Of a stretch of 31,302 bases of DNA, positions 7,622-16,718 are shown piece by piece; the stretch's first letter is position 1; each line of letters begins with the position of its first letter. The stretch comes from a virus: positions 1 through 31,302 of IMG/VR virus record IMGVR_UViG_3300006990_004668, one strand, 5' to 3'. The position numbers and the translations under genes are program-made. The notes below the pieces were generated by a model. The model worked only from the letters and a program-made list of their open reading frames with translations, ran no database searches and was not told the DNA's origin.

Positions 7622-8474
7622 GTCTCTTTCAAGACCTCCACAACCACTATCAGAAAAAGAAAAAGATATTTGTTGCAATTTGACAACTTCTAAGCTAGTA
7701 ATTGAACATTGTTTAACAGACATACAGTCTGATATTGTGATGAAATGGTGTGCATTGCAAAAAGCAAATATAGCTTATGAGTCAAAAGAAGACTTGCTTG
7801 GTGAAGGAGTTATAGACTTTTTTAGAAAAAAAGGCGCAAATAAGTACAATAAAATAATTAAATCTTATATTGTGAGTTCTAAGAAAAATGAAGACGACGA
7901 ACATATAGCTTTATTTCTAAACAAGCTGTCACACATAACCACATACATTCAAAAAAGAGGTCTAGCTACGTTTGAAAAAAAATCTTCTAAAAATAGTGAA
8001 GGTGGTATGTCTGATCTTTTAGACCGGGCTGTAGATAGAAATGGTTTTAATGATAAAATAAGCGCTTTTTCTGAAGACCTTAAGAACCTAGATTCTATTG
8101 TTAAATTTGTTAAGTCTCTACATGACGCTATTCCTGGAAAAGCTAAGATATCTAGTGCTAAAAGAAAAATAAAGGAAGTCACAGCAAACAGTAGTATTGC
8201 AAGAGCGGATGTAAACAAGCCTAGAAGAAAAATAAGCAGCGCATTATTGACTATGTCAAATTATACTAAGCGGGAAGTTTTTAGTGGCGCACCTCAAATA
8301 AAGAGAGCTGCTAATAGTGTGATTAATGTAATAGCAAAAAATAACAATATTAAAAAAGAAAAACATAAAAAAGAATTGTCTTTGGCATTAAAAGACTATT
8401 TAGGAAGTATTTATAAAGAACTTGAAAGTATACACAAAGCTGAAAAGGAATCTACTGTTGACTGGAGTCTTTAA
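7584..8474 (+). CDS. Lys-rich helical hypothetical protein, 296 aa
   Basis: No family is recognised. The ATG has AAAAGGAAAAA just upstream. The protein is helical and Lys/Ser-rich. Residues 120-220 include several basic clusters (SSAKRKIKEVT, NKPRRKISSAL), consistent with nucleic-acid contact or a core protein. There are no membrane helices and no catalytic motif. The 3' end overlaps the lipoprotein gene by 17 nt if the latter starts at 8458. Confidence 0.6.
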   Translation: MAKKDDITLIIAKSLSRPPQPLSEKEKDICCNLTTSKLVIEHCLTDIQSDIVMKWCALQKANIAYESKEDLLGEGVIDFFRKKGANKYNKIIKSYIVSSKKNEDDEHIALFLNKLSHITTYIQKRGLATFEKKSSKNSEGGMSDLLDRAVDRNGFNDKISAFSEDLKNLDSIVKFVKSLHDAIPGKAKISSAKRKIKEVTANSSIARADVNKPRRKISSALLTMSNYTKREVFSGAPQIKRAANSVINVIAKNNNIKKEKHKKELSLALKDYLGSIYKELESIHKAEKESTVDWSL

Positions 8475-10197
8475 TTCTATATGTTTCTTTATGTTATGTA
8501 TGTTATTTAGCTGCGCAGAAAACTTAGTAAAAGATAAAGAAAATTTTTATATAAAAAATAAAAACGTAGCATCAGGTGAAAATATATCGATATATTTTTC
8601 TGACGACCTAGACACAAAGAATAAATATTTGGTTAAATTAGTAGATGACCAAGATAACATTATAAGAAGTTATGTTCCAATTGTAGAAAAGGACAGACTT
8701 GTCTTGACAAGATTTAGTCTTCTTAATACTTCTCGTTTTAATCAATACAAGTTATTAGTATCATTAGGTGATGATACACAAGAAATATCTATAGAGACTT
8801 CACCTTCAATAATTATAAAGAGTTTATGTGGTGTGGAAGAATGCGATTATTTATCCGGAAATGTTGTTGGTAATATACCACAAACTATATCTATAGAAAC
8901 GCATAAATTAATATCTAAATCATTTACTTATAAAATTATAACACCAAAGCTTTCATATGAAGTTGTCAATGAATATGAAACACTAACAAACATAGACTAT
9001 GTAGACAATATTATCTTTGAAACTGTCCCAGATAACTTGTCATTTTATGTTGCTTTGATTGAAGTTACTGCAGTTAGTGAAGATAACATTACAATAAAAA
9101 ACGTCTTGCCTGTTAAAGTAGTTAGGCCTCTTGAGATAAAACATACAGGAGAAAGTGAAATAGCTGAAGTTTACGAGCCTATCCCAGTAACTGGTTGTAT
9201 ACCTGGCTCTATAGGGAATAGTGTCCAGTATTCTGAAAGTTTGTCTGAAACTAGACAAAACAGCGTATCAGTCAACGTAAGTAATAGTTGGTCTGACAGT
9301 ATGTCTTCCACTTTAAGCAAAACAGATTCTGAAGGAATTAATGTTTCTGAAACACAAGGGACTGTATCATCTTCTTCGCTTTCTAATTCTGAAACACAGA
9401 GTGATTCTTACACAGTCGGCAGTACTGCGTCTAACGCTAGTAACATAAACTATAGTTCTTCTGATGGCGAGACTTGGTCTTGGAATATAGTTGATTCAAA
9501 TACACAGGGTAATGTGCAGTCGAACATAGATGGCACAACTACAGGCGTTGACGGATCTGTTACAACTGGTTTTAGTGGTGAAGGATCAATTCCATTTTTA
9601 GCAAAAGCTAGCGGTAAAGTTGAGGTAACAGCTGGTGTCAATTCTTCGTGGAACAACTCTTCTTCAAACACAAACTCAAATTCTAATACAAATAGCAGAG
9701 GATATACAACTAGTGGAACGTCTCAAAACGAAAGATCTTTTGGAAGTGTACAAAATGAATCCAGAAGTCACTCTTTAACCGGTTCATATGTTTTATCGAG
9801 TAGCACAACTAACGTTGTTTCTGATTCAACTTCGTCATCATCTGGACGTGTATGGAACATGTCAGCAAGTAGATCAAGTGGTAAGGTTATTACCGAAGGT
9901 AACACACAAAGTATCGCTGAAACTATAGTCGACTCTTCTTCTAGCAGCACAACATTTAGTTATAGTGGATATATACCTCGAGGAAGGTTTGGGGTGTTCT
10001 TTAGACAAACAACAAGATACGCCAAAATATCAGAGATTATTGCATACGACATAAATGGTTTTCCGAGTCACGCTGGTTATCTAATGATGAACACTTGGGC
10101 ATGGGCGCCAGAACTATCAGTCGACATCTCTTGTGAGGATGCAATGCAAACTCAACTACCTCAGTCTGAATGTTTTATCCCACCATGTGGAGAATAA
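8458..10197 (+). CDS. Large Ser/Asn/Thr-rich predicted lipoprotein, 579 aa
   Basis: I choose the TTG at 8458 because AAAGGAA lies 8 nt upstream; it gives the N-terminus MTGVFNSICFFMLCMLFSC. This is a compact signal peptide with a lipobox-like L-F-S-C, so Cys19 is probably lipidated and the protein exported. Residues to about 260 look like beta-rich domains. About 270-500 is low-complexity, dominated by Ser, Asn, Thr and Gly with alternating polar residues. The end is more structured, with GRFGVFFRQTTRYAKISEI and three late cysteines. Amphipathic Ser/Thr strands of this kind occur in aerolysin-like pore formers and in surface adhesins, but I cannot assign either. A lysogenic-conversion or superinfection-exclusion role is possible. 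An upstream TTG at 8422 is the alternative start. Confidence 0.7.
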   Translation: MTGVFNSICFFMLCMLFSCAENLVKDKENFYIKNKNVASGENISIYFSDDLDTKNKYLVKLVDDQDNIIRSYVPIVEKDRLVLTRFSLLNTSRFNQYKLLVSLGDDTQEISIETSPSIIIKSLCGVEECDYLSGNVVGNIPQTISIETHKLISKSFTYKIITPKLSYEVVNEYETLTNIDYVDNIIFETVPDNLSFYVALIEVTAVSEDNITIKNVLPVKVVRPLEIKHTGESEIAEVYEPIPVTGCIPGSIGNSVQYSESLSETRQNSVSVNVSNSWSDSMSSTLSKTDSEGINVSETQGTVSSSSLSNSETQSDSYTVGSTASNASNINYSSSDGETWSWNIVDSNTQGNVQSNIDGTTTGVDGSVTTGFSGEGSIPFLAKASGKVEVTAGVNSSWNNSSSNTNSNSNTNSRGYTTSGTSQNERSFGSVQNESRSHSLTGSYVLSSSTTNVVSDSTSSSSGRVWNMSASRSSGKVITEGNTQSIAETIVDSSSSSTTFSYSGYIPRGRFGVFFRQTTRYAKISEIIAYDINGFPSHAGYLMMNTWAWAPELSVDISCEDAMQTQLPQSECFIPPCGE

Positions 10198-10225
10198 TCT
10201 AAATCTATTCTTGCTTCATAATTAT

Positions 10226-10231
10226 TATAAT
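10226..10231 (+). promoter_or_regulatory. Candidate promoter -10 box
   Basis: TATAAT within ATAATTATTATAATACG lies in the 53-nt gap after the lipoprotein gene and 19 nt before the ATG at 10251, with an AAGGAAAA ribosome site between. The -35 position (about 10203-10208, ATCTAT) does not match the (G/A)TGTA box of the better sites, so this is the weaker type. Confidence 0.35.
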
Positions 10232-10250
10232 ACGATTAAGGAAAATAATT

Positions 10251-10535
10251 ATGAACGAAAGAAATTTAGATTATGGTAAAGAAAAGTCTGATGCTGGAGA
10301 AGGAAAGATGATGAAGACAACACTTCTTACAATGGCAAAAGACATGTATAATTTATATAGTTTACTTCAAGACAACGATGACTTGCCGCAGTGGTGTCAT
10401 TATAAACTAGCAAGAAGTAGTGCCGAACTTTCATCTATTACAGATTACTTAAGCTCCAAAATTGCAAAATCTTGTATTGACAACAATATAGGAGAAGAAG
10501 ACCTTAAGCTTCTTACAAAGAAAGCAATGATGTAA
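10251..10535 (+). CDS. Conserved-looking small phage protein, 94 aa
   Basis: The protein is helical and contains LTMAKDMYNLYSLL, then DDLPQWCHYKLARSSAEL, then SSITDYLSSKIAK. I recall this pattern (a Leu-Pro-x-Trp-x-x-x-Lys-Leu core followed by a helical Asp-Tyr-Leu segment) from uncharacterised proteins of marine phages. No function is known to me. A clear ribosome site (AAGGAAAATAATT before the ATG) and its own -10 element support it as the first gene of a unit with the next two. Confidence 0.65.
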   Translation: MNERNLDYGKEKSDAGEGKMMKTTLLTMAKDMYNLYSLLQDNDDLPQWCHYKLARSSAELSSITDYLSSKIAKSCIDNNIGEEDLKLLTKKAMM

Positions 10536-10748
10536 ATGTCTCGAAATAATTACCAGATTTTATCTGACGTGATATATTTTGCTGTTATATGTGAATTATC
10601 AAAGAAGAGAAAAAGCTTGAGCGGTAGCCATCCTGATGAATCCTATATGCCTTTTAATGATAAAGAATTCGACAAGGACGGAAAAACAACCTGGCATGAA
10701 GACCGGGAGTGGACAAAACAATATTTGAAAGACATGGGTTTACTATGA
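10536..10748 (+). CDS. Small hypothetical protein, 70 aa
   Basis: The ATG directly follows the previous stop with no gap, and the stop overlaps the next start as ATGA, so translation is probably coupled on both sides. The sequence ends KTTWHEDREWTKQYLKDMGLL, rich in Trp and charged residues. The start is hydrophobic (SDVIYFAVICEL) but too short to be a convincing membrane helix. No family is recognised. Confidence 0.6.
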   Translation: MSRNNYQILSDVIYFAVICELSKKRKSLSGSHPDESYMPFNDKEFDKDGKTTWHEDREWTKQYLKDMGLL

Positions 10749-11341
10749 AAACAAAACTTTTAGTTGAAAACTGGAGAAGATTTTTAAACGAGTCTTCTAG
10801 TGATAAAAAATTTAGTGTTGGACTTGTTCCAATGTCAGCAAAGCCTTTTCATGAAGGTCATATGACGCTGGTAAGAAAAGCTTCTGAAGAATGTGAAGAC
10901 GTAATTGTCTATGTTTCTACATCAGATAGAAAGAAAAAAGGAGAACACCCAATTTTAGGTGCTGACATGAAGTCTATATGGGATAATATTTTAGAAGACA
11001 TTCTTCCTTCGAATGTTTCTTGTGAATACGGAGGCTCGCCTGTAAGGAATGTATATGTTAAATTAGAGGAAGGCTTACGGGAAGAAAATCTAGATAAACA
11101 CTACGCAGTCTATACAGGTGAAGAAGATGCAGGAAGATATAATGAAAAATATTTTCAAGACATGATTGACAGAGTAAATATTGAAACAATGTCTAGAGGT
11201 GAAGATACTATGGCAATAAGTGGCACACTTATGCGTCAACACATTGCTAAAGATAATGTCGATGAATTTAAATCAGGTTTACCTTCTGAATTGAGTGATA
11301 GTCAAAAAGATGAAATATTCAATACTCTTAAAGGTAACTGA
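10745..11341 (+). CDS. HxGH-type nucleotidyltransferase with capsid-targeting-like leader
   Basis: The true start is the ATG at 10745 in the ATGA overlap, giving MKTKLLVENWRRFLNE and then Ser. This leader resembles the T4 capsid-targeting sequence, with an L-N-E cleavage-type site after residue 16. Next comes a Rossmann-type adenylyl/cytidylyltransferase: GLVPMSAKPFHEGHMTLV carries the HxGH motif at about 36-39, and AISGTLMRQHI (about 157-167) is the ISSTxxR-type motif. The family transfers a nucleotide to small phosphorylated substrates such as NMN, pantetheine phosphate or glycerol phosphate; the substrate cannot be read here. At 198 aa it is a single domain. The leader suggests the enzyme is packaged in the virion, which is inference. 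Confidence 0.8.
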   Translation: MKTKLLVENWRRFLNESSSDKKFSVGLVPMSAKPFHEGHMTLVRKASEECEDVIVYVSTSDRKKKGEHPILGADMKSIWDNILEDILPSNVSCEYGGSPVRNVYVKLEEGLREENLDKHYAVYTGEEDAGRYNEKYFQDMIDRVNIETMSRGEDTMAISGTLMRQHIAKDNVDEFKSGLPSELSDSQKDEIFNTLKGN

Positions 11342-11343
11342 TA

Positions 11344-14325
11344 TTAGTTTCCTCTTTCTTGAGCAACAAACTCTTTTTTGAATGTAGGCATATGATCTAA
11401 ACTTCTCATTGCCGTGCCTAGTATTTGATTGAGGGGTGCAAATCCTCCTGTTACCTTGTAAGTGTTTCCGTCTTTGCCAATAAATACACCACCTTCAACA
11501 GGAGAAGATACAACTCTTTCAACACCATGATGTCTAACATTTGCAATATGTGGAGTTAAGGACTTAAAGATCTTGCTTTCTGAATCACCTAAATCTCCAG
11601 CTTGCATAATGTTGTCGTAATCTTCCATTGCTGCATCAAGTAGTCTTCTTAGCTCGTCGACGTTTTTATTGCTAGCATCTGATGACATGTATCTACTTTG
11701 AACATTGTCAAGTAGTTTAATTCCTAAAAGAATAAACAAAGGTCTAAACTCTTGAATTACTTGCTTTATTATCTTGTGTGCTTTAGCTTTGCTTGTTAGA
11801 CCTAAAGATGTTAAAGTCTTTTGCAATTCTCTATCGAGTCCTTTTTTAATTGCTGTGCCTTTTATTTCTGTAGACTCGTTTGTAATGAAATCGTAAACCA
11901 TCTCGATCTTGTCTTCTGGTAAAAGCTCTGTAATGTTTTCTCTATCAAGTAAAGATCTAATTTCACTCTTAACAGCATCTGAGATTGTCATGTCATCACT
12001 TAGACCAAGAGAAGATGTAATGCTATTTAACTCATCAAGTAACTCATCAACATCTGATTGTGACAAGTTATTTAACTTAATCTTTAGATTCGATCCTAGA
12101 CTAAAGTCGTTGTTTTCTACATTAAAGCTCGGCTGCAATTGATTTAATAGGTGTACTAATCTTTCGTCATCTGGCGAAGATTCAACAACGTTTCCATTAA
12201 TGTCATAATCAACTATAGCATGAAATACAATATACTTCATGTCATATTTTATTTGATTAGGCTTTTGAGGATGCATGATCTCAAAGTTAATGTAAGTCTT
12301 GCCTCCCTCTGGACTCTGCCCAAAGACTCTCTGAATGTCTTGCTTACTTAAAGAATTCTTTACAGAGTTAAATATTGCATTTGCACCATCTGTAAATAGC
12401 ACATGTGCTGGATGATCAGGACCAAACTTCTCTAGAGTTTCTTCATGACTCATGTCTGACTTGTTTCGAGAGAAAAGAATCTTTCCTTGCTGCGGGTCAA
12501 TTGTAAAAAATAGATTTGCACCATCAACCTTTTCAGATATCTCAAAATCATTTTGAAAGTCTTCTATCATCCTCTTCATATCAGATATCTTCATGTGAAG
12601 ATTCTCATAAGGATGCATCATGTGACCAGCCTTGCCACCTTCTGTGATTACATTATTTTCTTTTTTGTTGATGCTTGAACCTTCTGTTATGGCTCTGATA
12701 ATTCCCGTTACTGTGTCATCTTTTTTTGATTTTTTATCTTTATCTATTCTAAAGTTAACTCTATTATTTGCTGCGCTTGACAAGGTCACTCTATCTAATT
12801 CATCTGTTCCACTGTCGTTGTTTATATCTATTCTATCTTTTTTAAAAACATAAAAAGGATCATTAGGGTAACTTTTTTCATTTACGCACACTATGATGTC
12901 AGCTTCGTGCTCAAATATTGTATTAAGCTTTACTTTATTCCACGACTTTTTAATTTCTTTTTTAGCATCAACACACTCAGAATCACTTGCATTAATTATT
13001 TCATCATTTTCTATTTTTTTATTAAAAAAAGCTTTTAATACAATTTCTGTAAACGGGCTTTCATTGTGTTTTTCAATATTAATATCGTTTTGTTTTATAT
13101 AATTGTTAAGATCATTAAAAGGATACTTTTTTGAACTCCATGAACCTATAGATACTTTGCTTGTTTTTTCGGTTTTTAATATTAGATTGTAAAAATCATT
13201 AAGAGCACCCTTTAGCTCTTTTTTCATGTTGGTTCCAGTCTGCGCTTCTTTTGACCTAAAAGATTTAACTGATGCCTTTCCTTTGTCAAAAGAAAAAATA
13301 ACGTCTGGTTCTACGTCAAGTAAAGCATTTTTTGTATCAAAAAGCAAATGACAAATAAACTCTCCAGGACCGATTCTGTTCGCATTATTAAAAGCAAGTG
13401 TTTTTTTAGCGAATTGACTGCTATTTAATATTTTTATAACTTCTTCAACATTTGATACTTTTTGACGAACTTTTATATCGTCTAAGTATTCTATTATCGA
13501 TATTAGATTTTCGTGTGTATAGTACTGTAATATTAGACTGCTTAGCTCTTTCTTTTTAACATTTGAAAAGTCTTCATTACTTATATTTTCTACTTCGTAA
13601 CTAAAGACAATATCATTTTTATCTAGTAAAAATTTGTACAAGACATCAAAAAAGCTTTCTCTACCACTATTTAAAAAGAAAAAGTCTTCTTGATTATTTT
13701 CAATATATTCTATTTTATTACCTAACACATTATCTATAGAATTGTATTTACTTTTTAAAAGAGCGTATGTTGCATTTCTACGGTTTATTTGTGAATCACT
13801 CTTTTTAATTTTGCTAGGAAAGTCCTTTATTGTCTTTTTGTACAAATCCTTTATTTTATTTTTAGTATTTTCATCTCTAAATGAAATTGAATCACTAGAA
13901 GTTGTTAGCGCCCTGTTTAAATAAATAGCTTCAAAAGCTTGAAAAAAACTCTTGAATGCGATTGTTAAAATAGACGTTGTTGATGAAGTTTTACTTGATA
14001 AAACACTGTACTCACCTTTTAAGCTTGTCTGAATTTTATCAAGTCGTCCAAACTCAATGACTTGATCAAATTCTATGCTAATTTTTCCGGGATTTCCTAG
14101 TCGACTCAAGTCAGAGTTGTCAATTTTATAAATAAAACGTTTTCCTGTTAAATTAGAATTTTTAGCAATTGCATCATATGTTGGAAATATTTGTATTCTT
14201 TTCTTATCGTTTAAATCTTCTTCAACATCTTCGTCATAGTACAAGTCACTATTATCTTCATAGAAGTCAAAAAAATTAGTTTCACTTAATAATTCTCTAT
14301 ATTGATCTTTTAAACTATATTTCAT
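11344..14325 (-). CDS. 993-aa protein with ligase-like nucleotidyltransferase domain
   Basis: The C-terminal part, from about residue 555, shows covalent nucleotidyltransferase motifs of the RNA/DNA ligase superfamily. They are motif I EKVDGANLFF (Lys599), a FEIMHP segment like motif III, and near the end VEGGVFIGKDG then TYKVTGGFA (about 943-962), like motifs IV and V. About 330 residues separate motif I from motifs IV/V, which is unusually long and holds helical inserts. The first 550 residues are unrecognised. The N-terminus, MKYSLKDQYRELLSE then Thr, resembles a capsid-targeting leader. Marine T4-like phages have comparable large proteins with a KxDG core. The substrate (RNA, DNA or a protein) is unknown. 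The stop faces the stop of the plus-strand nucleotidyltransferase gene only 2 nt away. Confidence 0.75.
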   Translation of the reverse strand: MKYSLKDQYRELLSETNFFDFYEDNSDLYYDEDVEEDLNDKKRIQIFPTYDAIAKNSNLTGKRFIYKIDNSDLSRLGNPGKISIEFDQVIEFGRLDKIQTSLKGEYSVLSSKTSSTTSILTIAFKSFFQAFEAIYLNRALTTSSDSISFRDENTKNKIKDLYKKTIKDFPSKIKKSDSQINRRNATYALLKSKYNSIDNVLGNKIEYIENNQEDFFFLNSGRESFFDVLYKFLLDKNDIVFSYEVENISNEDFSNVKKKELSSLILQYYTHENLISIIEYLDDIKVRQKVSNVEEVIKILNSSQFAKKTLAFNNANRIGPGEFICHLLFDTKNALLDVEPDVIFSFDKGKASVKSFRSKEAQTGTNMKKELKGALNDFYNLILKTEKTSKVSIGSWSSKKYPFNDLNNYIKQNDINIEKHNESPFTEIVLKAFFNKKIENDEIINASDSECVDAKKEIKKSWNKVKLNTIFEHEADIIVCVNEKSYPNDPFYVFKKDRIDINNDSGTDELDRVTLSSAANNRVNFRIDKDKKSKKDDTVTGIIRAITEGSSINKKENNVITEGGKAGHMMHPYENLHMKISDMKRMIEDFQNDFEISEKVDGANLFFTIDPQQGKILFSRNKSDMSHEETLEKFGPDHPAHVLFTDGANAIFNSVKNSLSKQDIQRVFGQSPEGGKTYINFEIMHPQKPNQIKYDMKYIVFHAIVDYDINGNVVESSPDDERLVHLLNQLQPSFNVENNDFSLGSNLKIKLNNLSQSDVDELLDELNSITSSLGLSDDMTISDAVKSEIRSLLDRENITELLPEDKIEMVYDFITNESTEIKGTAIKKGLDRELQKTLTSLGLTSKAKAHKIIKQVIQEFRPLFILLGIKLLDNVQSRYMSSDASNKNVDELRRLLDAAMEDYDNIMQAGDLGDSESKIFKSLTPHIANVRHHGVERVVSSPVEGGVFIGKDGNTYKVTGGFAPLNQILGTAMRSLDHMPTFKKEFVAQERGN

Positions 14326-14687
14326 CTTTTTCCTCCCCGATATTCTTTTGCCAAGTTTTCTTTTATTAGTTGACCATTATATGAATTTTCAAAGTCAGGT
14401 TTATCTTCGTCCAAAGTCCAGATCAAACCAAGCCACCTACCAAACTTTCCTTTTTCTTTTGTGTGAAGAAGAATATCTTTATCAAGAATCTTATCTCTCA
14501 ACCAGTCTCTTGTAACGTAGCCCTTTTCCTTTTCAACTAAATCTTTAGTTCTAATTTCAGGTGTATCAATCCCTAAGAGTCTAACTTTTATTTTTGCTGA
14601 AAGCGAAAAGCCTAAATCTATTACACAAGTAATCGTGTCGCCATCATAAACAGATATAACTTTTGCTTTATAATAATAAGGCTTCAT
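14322..14687 (-). CDS. Staphylococcal nuclease-like (thermonuclease family) nuclease
   Basis: This is a compact 121-aa SNase-fold enzyme that would cleave DNA or RNA with a metal ion. The signature is complete: YDGDT (D15, D17), RLLGIDTPEIR (R36, D41, E44) and GKFGRWLG (R84), corresponding to the catalytic Asp, Arg, Asp, Glu and Arg of the family. There is no signal peptide, so it acts inside the cell or the virion. Its stop overlaps the start of the 993-aa gene by 4 nt, so the two are coupled. In a lytic phage it could degrade host nucleic acid to feed nucleotide synthesis, which is inference. Confidence 0.9.
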   Translation of the reverse strand: MKPYYYKAKVISVYDGDTITCVIDLGFSLSAKIKVRLLGIDTPEIRTKDLVEKEKGYVTRDWLRDKILDKDILLHTKEKGKFGRWLGLIWTLDEDKPDFENSYNGQLIKENLAKEYRGGKR

Positions 14688-14705
14688 ATTAATCCTTTTA
14701 AATAA

Positions 14706-14713
14706 TATTTATA
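14706..14713 (-). promoter_or_regulatory. T4-late-like TATAAATA element
   Basis: On the minus strand the octamer TATAAATA lies 19 nt before the ATG of the nuclease gene. It is identical to the T4 late promoter core. Only one copy was noticed and the region is AT-rich, so chance is a real alternative. Confidence 0.3.
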
Positions 14714-14735
14714 CTCATTAACTATGAGGTTTGAA

Positions 14736-15158
14736 ATGTTATTAATAGAAGAATACATTAAATTGATTTTAGAAGAAGAAGATCAACAAATGACTTGGGG
14801 AAAATTAAAAAAGCAGTTGAAGAACTTTATAGGTCTTAAGAAAGGAAAAGGTGTAGCGAAGTCTGCTGTGGGATTTGTTCCTTTTCTAGGTGGCGCAAGA
14901 GATTTAGGGGACGTAGTCATGAGCTTAATAAGCATTCCAGACGGTAAAAGGCCGAAAGGCTTCTTGTCAAACTTTGACTTAGATGACAAAATACAAAAAA
15001 TTGTCGACAATGACATCGAAGAATCCTTTGTTAAATATTTAATAAAGTATATCGAAGAAAAAAATGATGACGAAACAATTAAGGACTTTAATATTAATAA
15101 GGTTCTTGATAATTTTCTTGCTTTGAAATATGATGGTAGAGGAATTAAAGGATACTAG
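14736..15158 (+). CDS. Leader-bearing hydrophobic-hairpin protein, 140 aa
   Basis: I choose the ATG at 14736, which has GAGG 6 nt upstream; the ATG at 14724 overlaps that site. The N-terminus MLLIEEYIKLILEE is an amphipathic leader of the capsid-targeting type. It is followed by a basic region (KLKKQLKNF, LKKGKG) and a hydrophobic turn, SAVGFVPFLGGARDLGDVV, which resembles the Gly/Pro hairpin of pre-toxin and membrane-inserting segments. The C-terminal half is acidic and helical. The pattern, including IVDNDIEESFVKYLIK, is one I recall from uncharacterised marine phage proteins. It is the only plus-strand gene inside the minus-strand block. The product at 23718 has the same layout. Confidence 0.65.
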   Translation: MLLIEEYIKLILEEEDQQMTWGKLKKQLKNFIGLKKGKGVAKSAVGFVPFLGGARDLGDVVMSLISIPDGKRPKGFLSNFDLDDKIQKIVDNDIEESFVKYLIKYIEEKNDDETIKDFNINKVLDNFLALKYDGRGIKGY

Positions 15159-15170
15159 ATGTAAAATAAT

Positions 15171-16718
15171 TTAAAAAATACTTATCAACTCTTTTATTAT
15201 GTTTTTCGTGTATTTTGTTGTTAACTTAATTCCTCCCTCACAATATTTTTTGCCAGTATTGTTTATTTGAACTGACAAGTATTCAAGTCTTTTTAACTCA
15301 CCATCACTAAAGTTTCCTTTATTTTTTATTATCGCACCTTGAATATGAGTTGATATTACAAGCATAATCATTTCAGACGCAAGTATTTTGTCAAACCCAA
15401 AGTTATTAGTTAACTCTTCTTTACTCATTTGACCTGCAAGCTCTAAGTTATCAATAGTTCTAATGTGTTTAATTTCCTTAACGTGTTTAAAAATTTGGAT
15501 TATTTGCGTAATGCAAGTGTACGCAAGAAAAGCTACAAAAGGCCATTTAAGATATTCTAAAGCAGGAAGCTCTTCAATCCACTGAGTAGAAGCTTTGAGA
15601 ATACTGAATGCACGAGAAACAATCCAGACAAAAGCGTCAGCAAATCCTTCGAAGGCTAAATTGAATAACCCAGCTAACTCGTCTTTAGCACTCGCGAAAA
15701 ATCCTTCTATTTTTTCTGACCTTTGAATTAACTCGTCTTTGTCTATTTCAATTCCTATAGACCAACCAAGCATAGTCATAACCTTCCAAAAGAAGAACTC
15801 AAATATTGAAATAATTGTTGACCCGACTCCAACTGAATATATTTTAACTGAAAATCCTCCAGAGACTATTGCTTTTAATGACTTTATTAATGCTTTAAAC
15901 AAATGCACAATAATATTTGCAGCATTTTTTAATTTAGGTAGAAATTCAGTGTTTGATCTTTTTTCAATTTGACTAGGTTTAACACCATATGCACTTGCTA
16001 TTTCTTTTTTAAGACTAGATACTTGAGTTCTACCTTTTATAAACCCTTTGTAATTTCTACTTTGATCAATAACTTTCACCACTTCAGAAATTACTTTATC
16101 TACATTTTTTGTTTGAATAGCTGAATCAAACATTTTTTGATACAAGTTGTCTATAGACTTTCCTTTATGAGGATTTTCAATAAAATCTTTTACAAAGGAA
16201 ACAAACTCCTCCTTTTCTAAAACTTCTCCACCCAATATTTTATTTAAATCAGAAGTAATATTTTCAGCAAGATCTCTTATGTCATTAGGGTTTTTTACTT
16301 CAATATCTCTTGTAAAAAACTTTTTTGCACTTTTCATGCCCGCTTTAAAAGATTTTTTGCCGCCTGCTTTACCTTTTAAAAGAATTGACTCGTCTAAAGA
16401 TGAAGCTTCCAATAGACTATTTTGTTCACCTGAAATTTCAAAATATTTCCTAGTTGTCACTAGATTTGAATATACGCTAGGCACAATAAGCGTAGTATTC
16501 TTATTATAATGTATTTCTAAAACTCTATCTTCTTTGTTTAATCTTCCTCTAAGTCCCATTAAGTCACTAGGCAAATCTAAATCAAAACCTAGAAATTTAT
16601 GAGGATTTAAACTAGTTACAGACTTATTATACGCTTCACCTAGCTTTCTTGATACTTCGACAATATCGTTGTCATAGTACCCAAGAATAGGCATTGAAGA
16701 TGCATTTTCTAATATCAT
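15171..16718 (-). CDS. Multi-helix membrane protein, 515 aa
   Basis: No family is recognised. The first 100 residues are a soluble, possibly beta-rich domain. A linker follows with LLEASSLDE and then KGKAGGKKSFKAGMKSAKKFF, a basic stretch after a hydrophobic-x-Glu site. The central part is helical. Several hydrophobic segments come next: about 268-288 (IIVHLFKALIKSLKAIV), 297-318 (GSTIISIFEFFFWKVMTML), 360-375 and 393-409 (FVAFLAYTCITQIIQIF). The start overlaps the upstream gene's stop as ATGA. A virion-internal membrane-inserting protein would fit its neighbours, but this is inference. Confidence 0.65.
   Translation of the reverse strand: MILENASSMPILGYYDNDIVEVSRKLGEAYNKSVTSLNPHKFLGFDLDLPSDLMGLRGRLNKEDRVLEIHYNKNTTLIVPSVYSNLVTTRKYFEISGEQNSLLEASSLDESILLKGKAGGKKSFKAGMKSAKKFFTRDIEVKNPNDIRDLAENITSDLNKILGGEVLEKEEFVSFVKDFIENPHKGKSIDNLYQKMFDSAIQTKNVDKVISEVVKVIDQSRNYKGFIKGRTQVSSLKKEIASAYGVKPSQIEKRSNTEFLPKLKNAANIIVHLFKALIKSLKAIVSGGFSVKIYSVGVGSTIISIFEFFFWKVMTMLGWSIGIEIDKDELIQRSEKIEGFFASAKDELAGLFNLAFEGFADAFVWIVSRAFSILKASTQWIEELPALEYLKWPFVAFLAYTCITQIIQIFKHVKEIKHIRTIDNLELAGQMSKEELTNNFGFDKILASEMIMLVISTHIQGAIIKNKGNFSDGELKRLEYLSVQINNTGKKYCEGGIKLTTKYTKNIIKELISIF

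Noticed and set aside
11336-11350. Bidirectional terminator between convergent stops
   Set aside because: The two stops are 2 nt apart and no hairpin with a T-run was found.
13255-13365. PD-(D/E)xK nuclease motif in the 993-aa protein (GPGEF, PDVIFSFDKG, ASVKSFR)
   Set aside because: The position before the Lys lacks the acidic residue of (D/E)xK, so the nuclease motif is incomplete.
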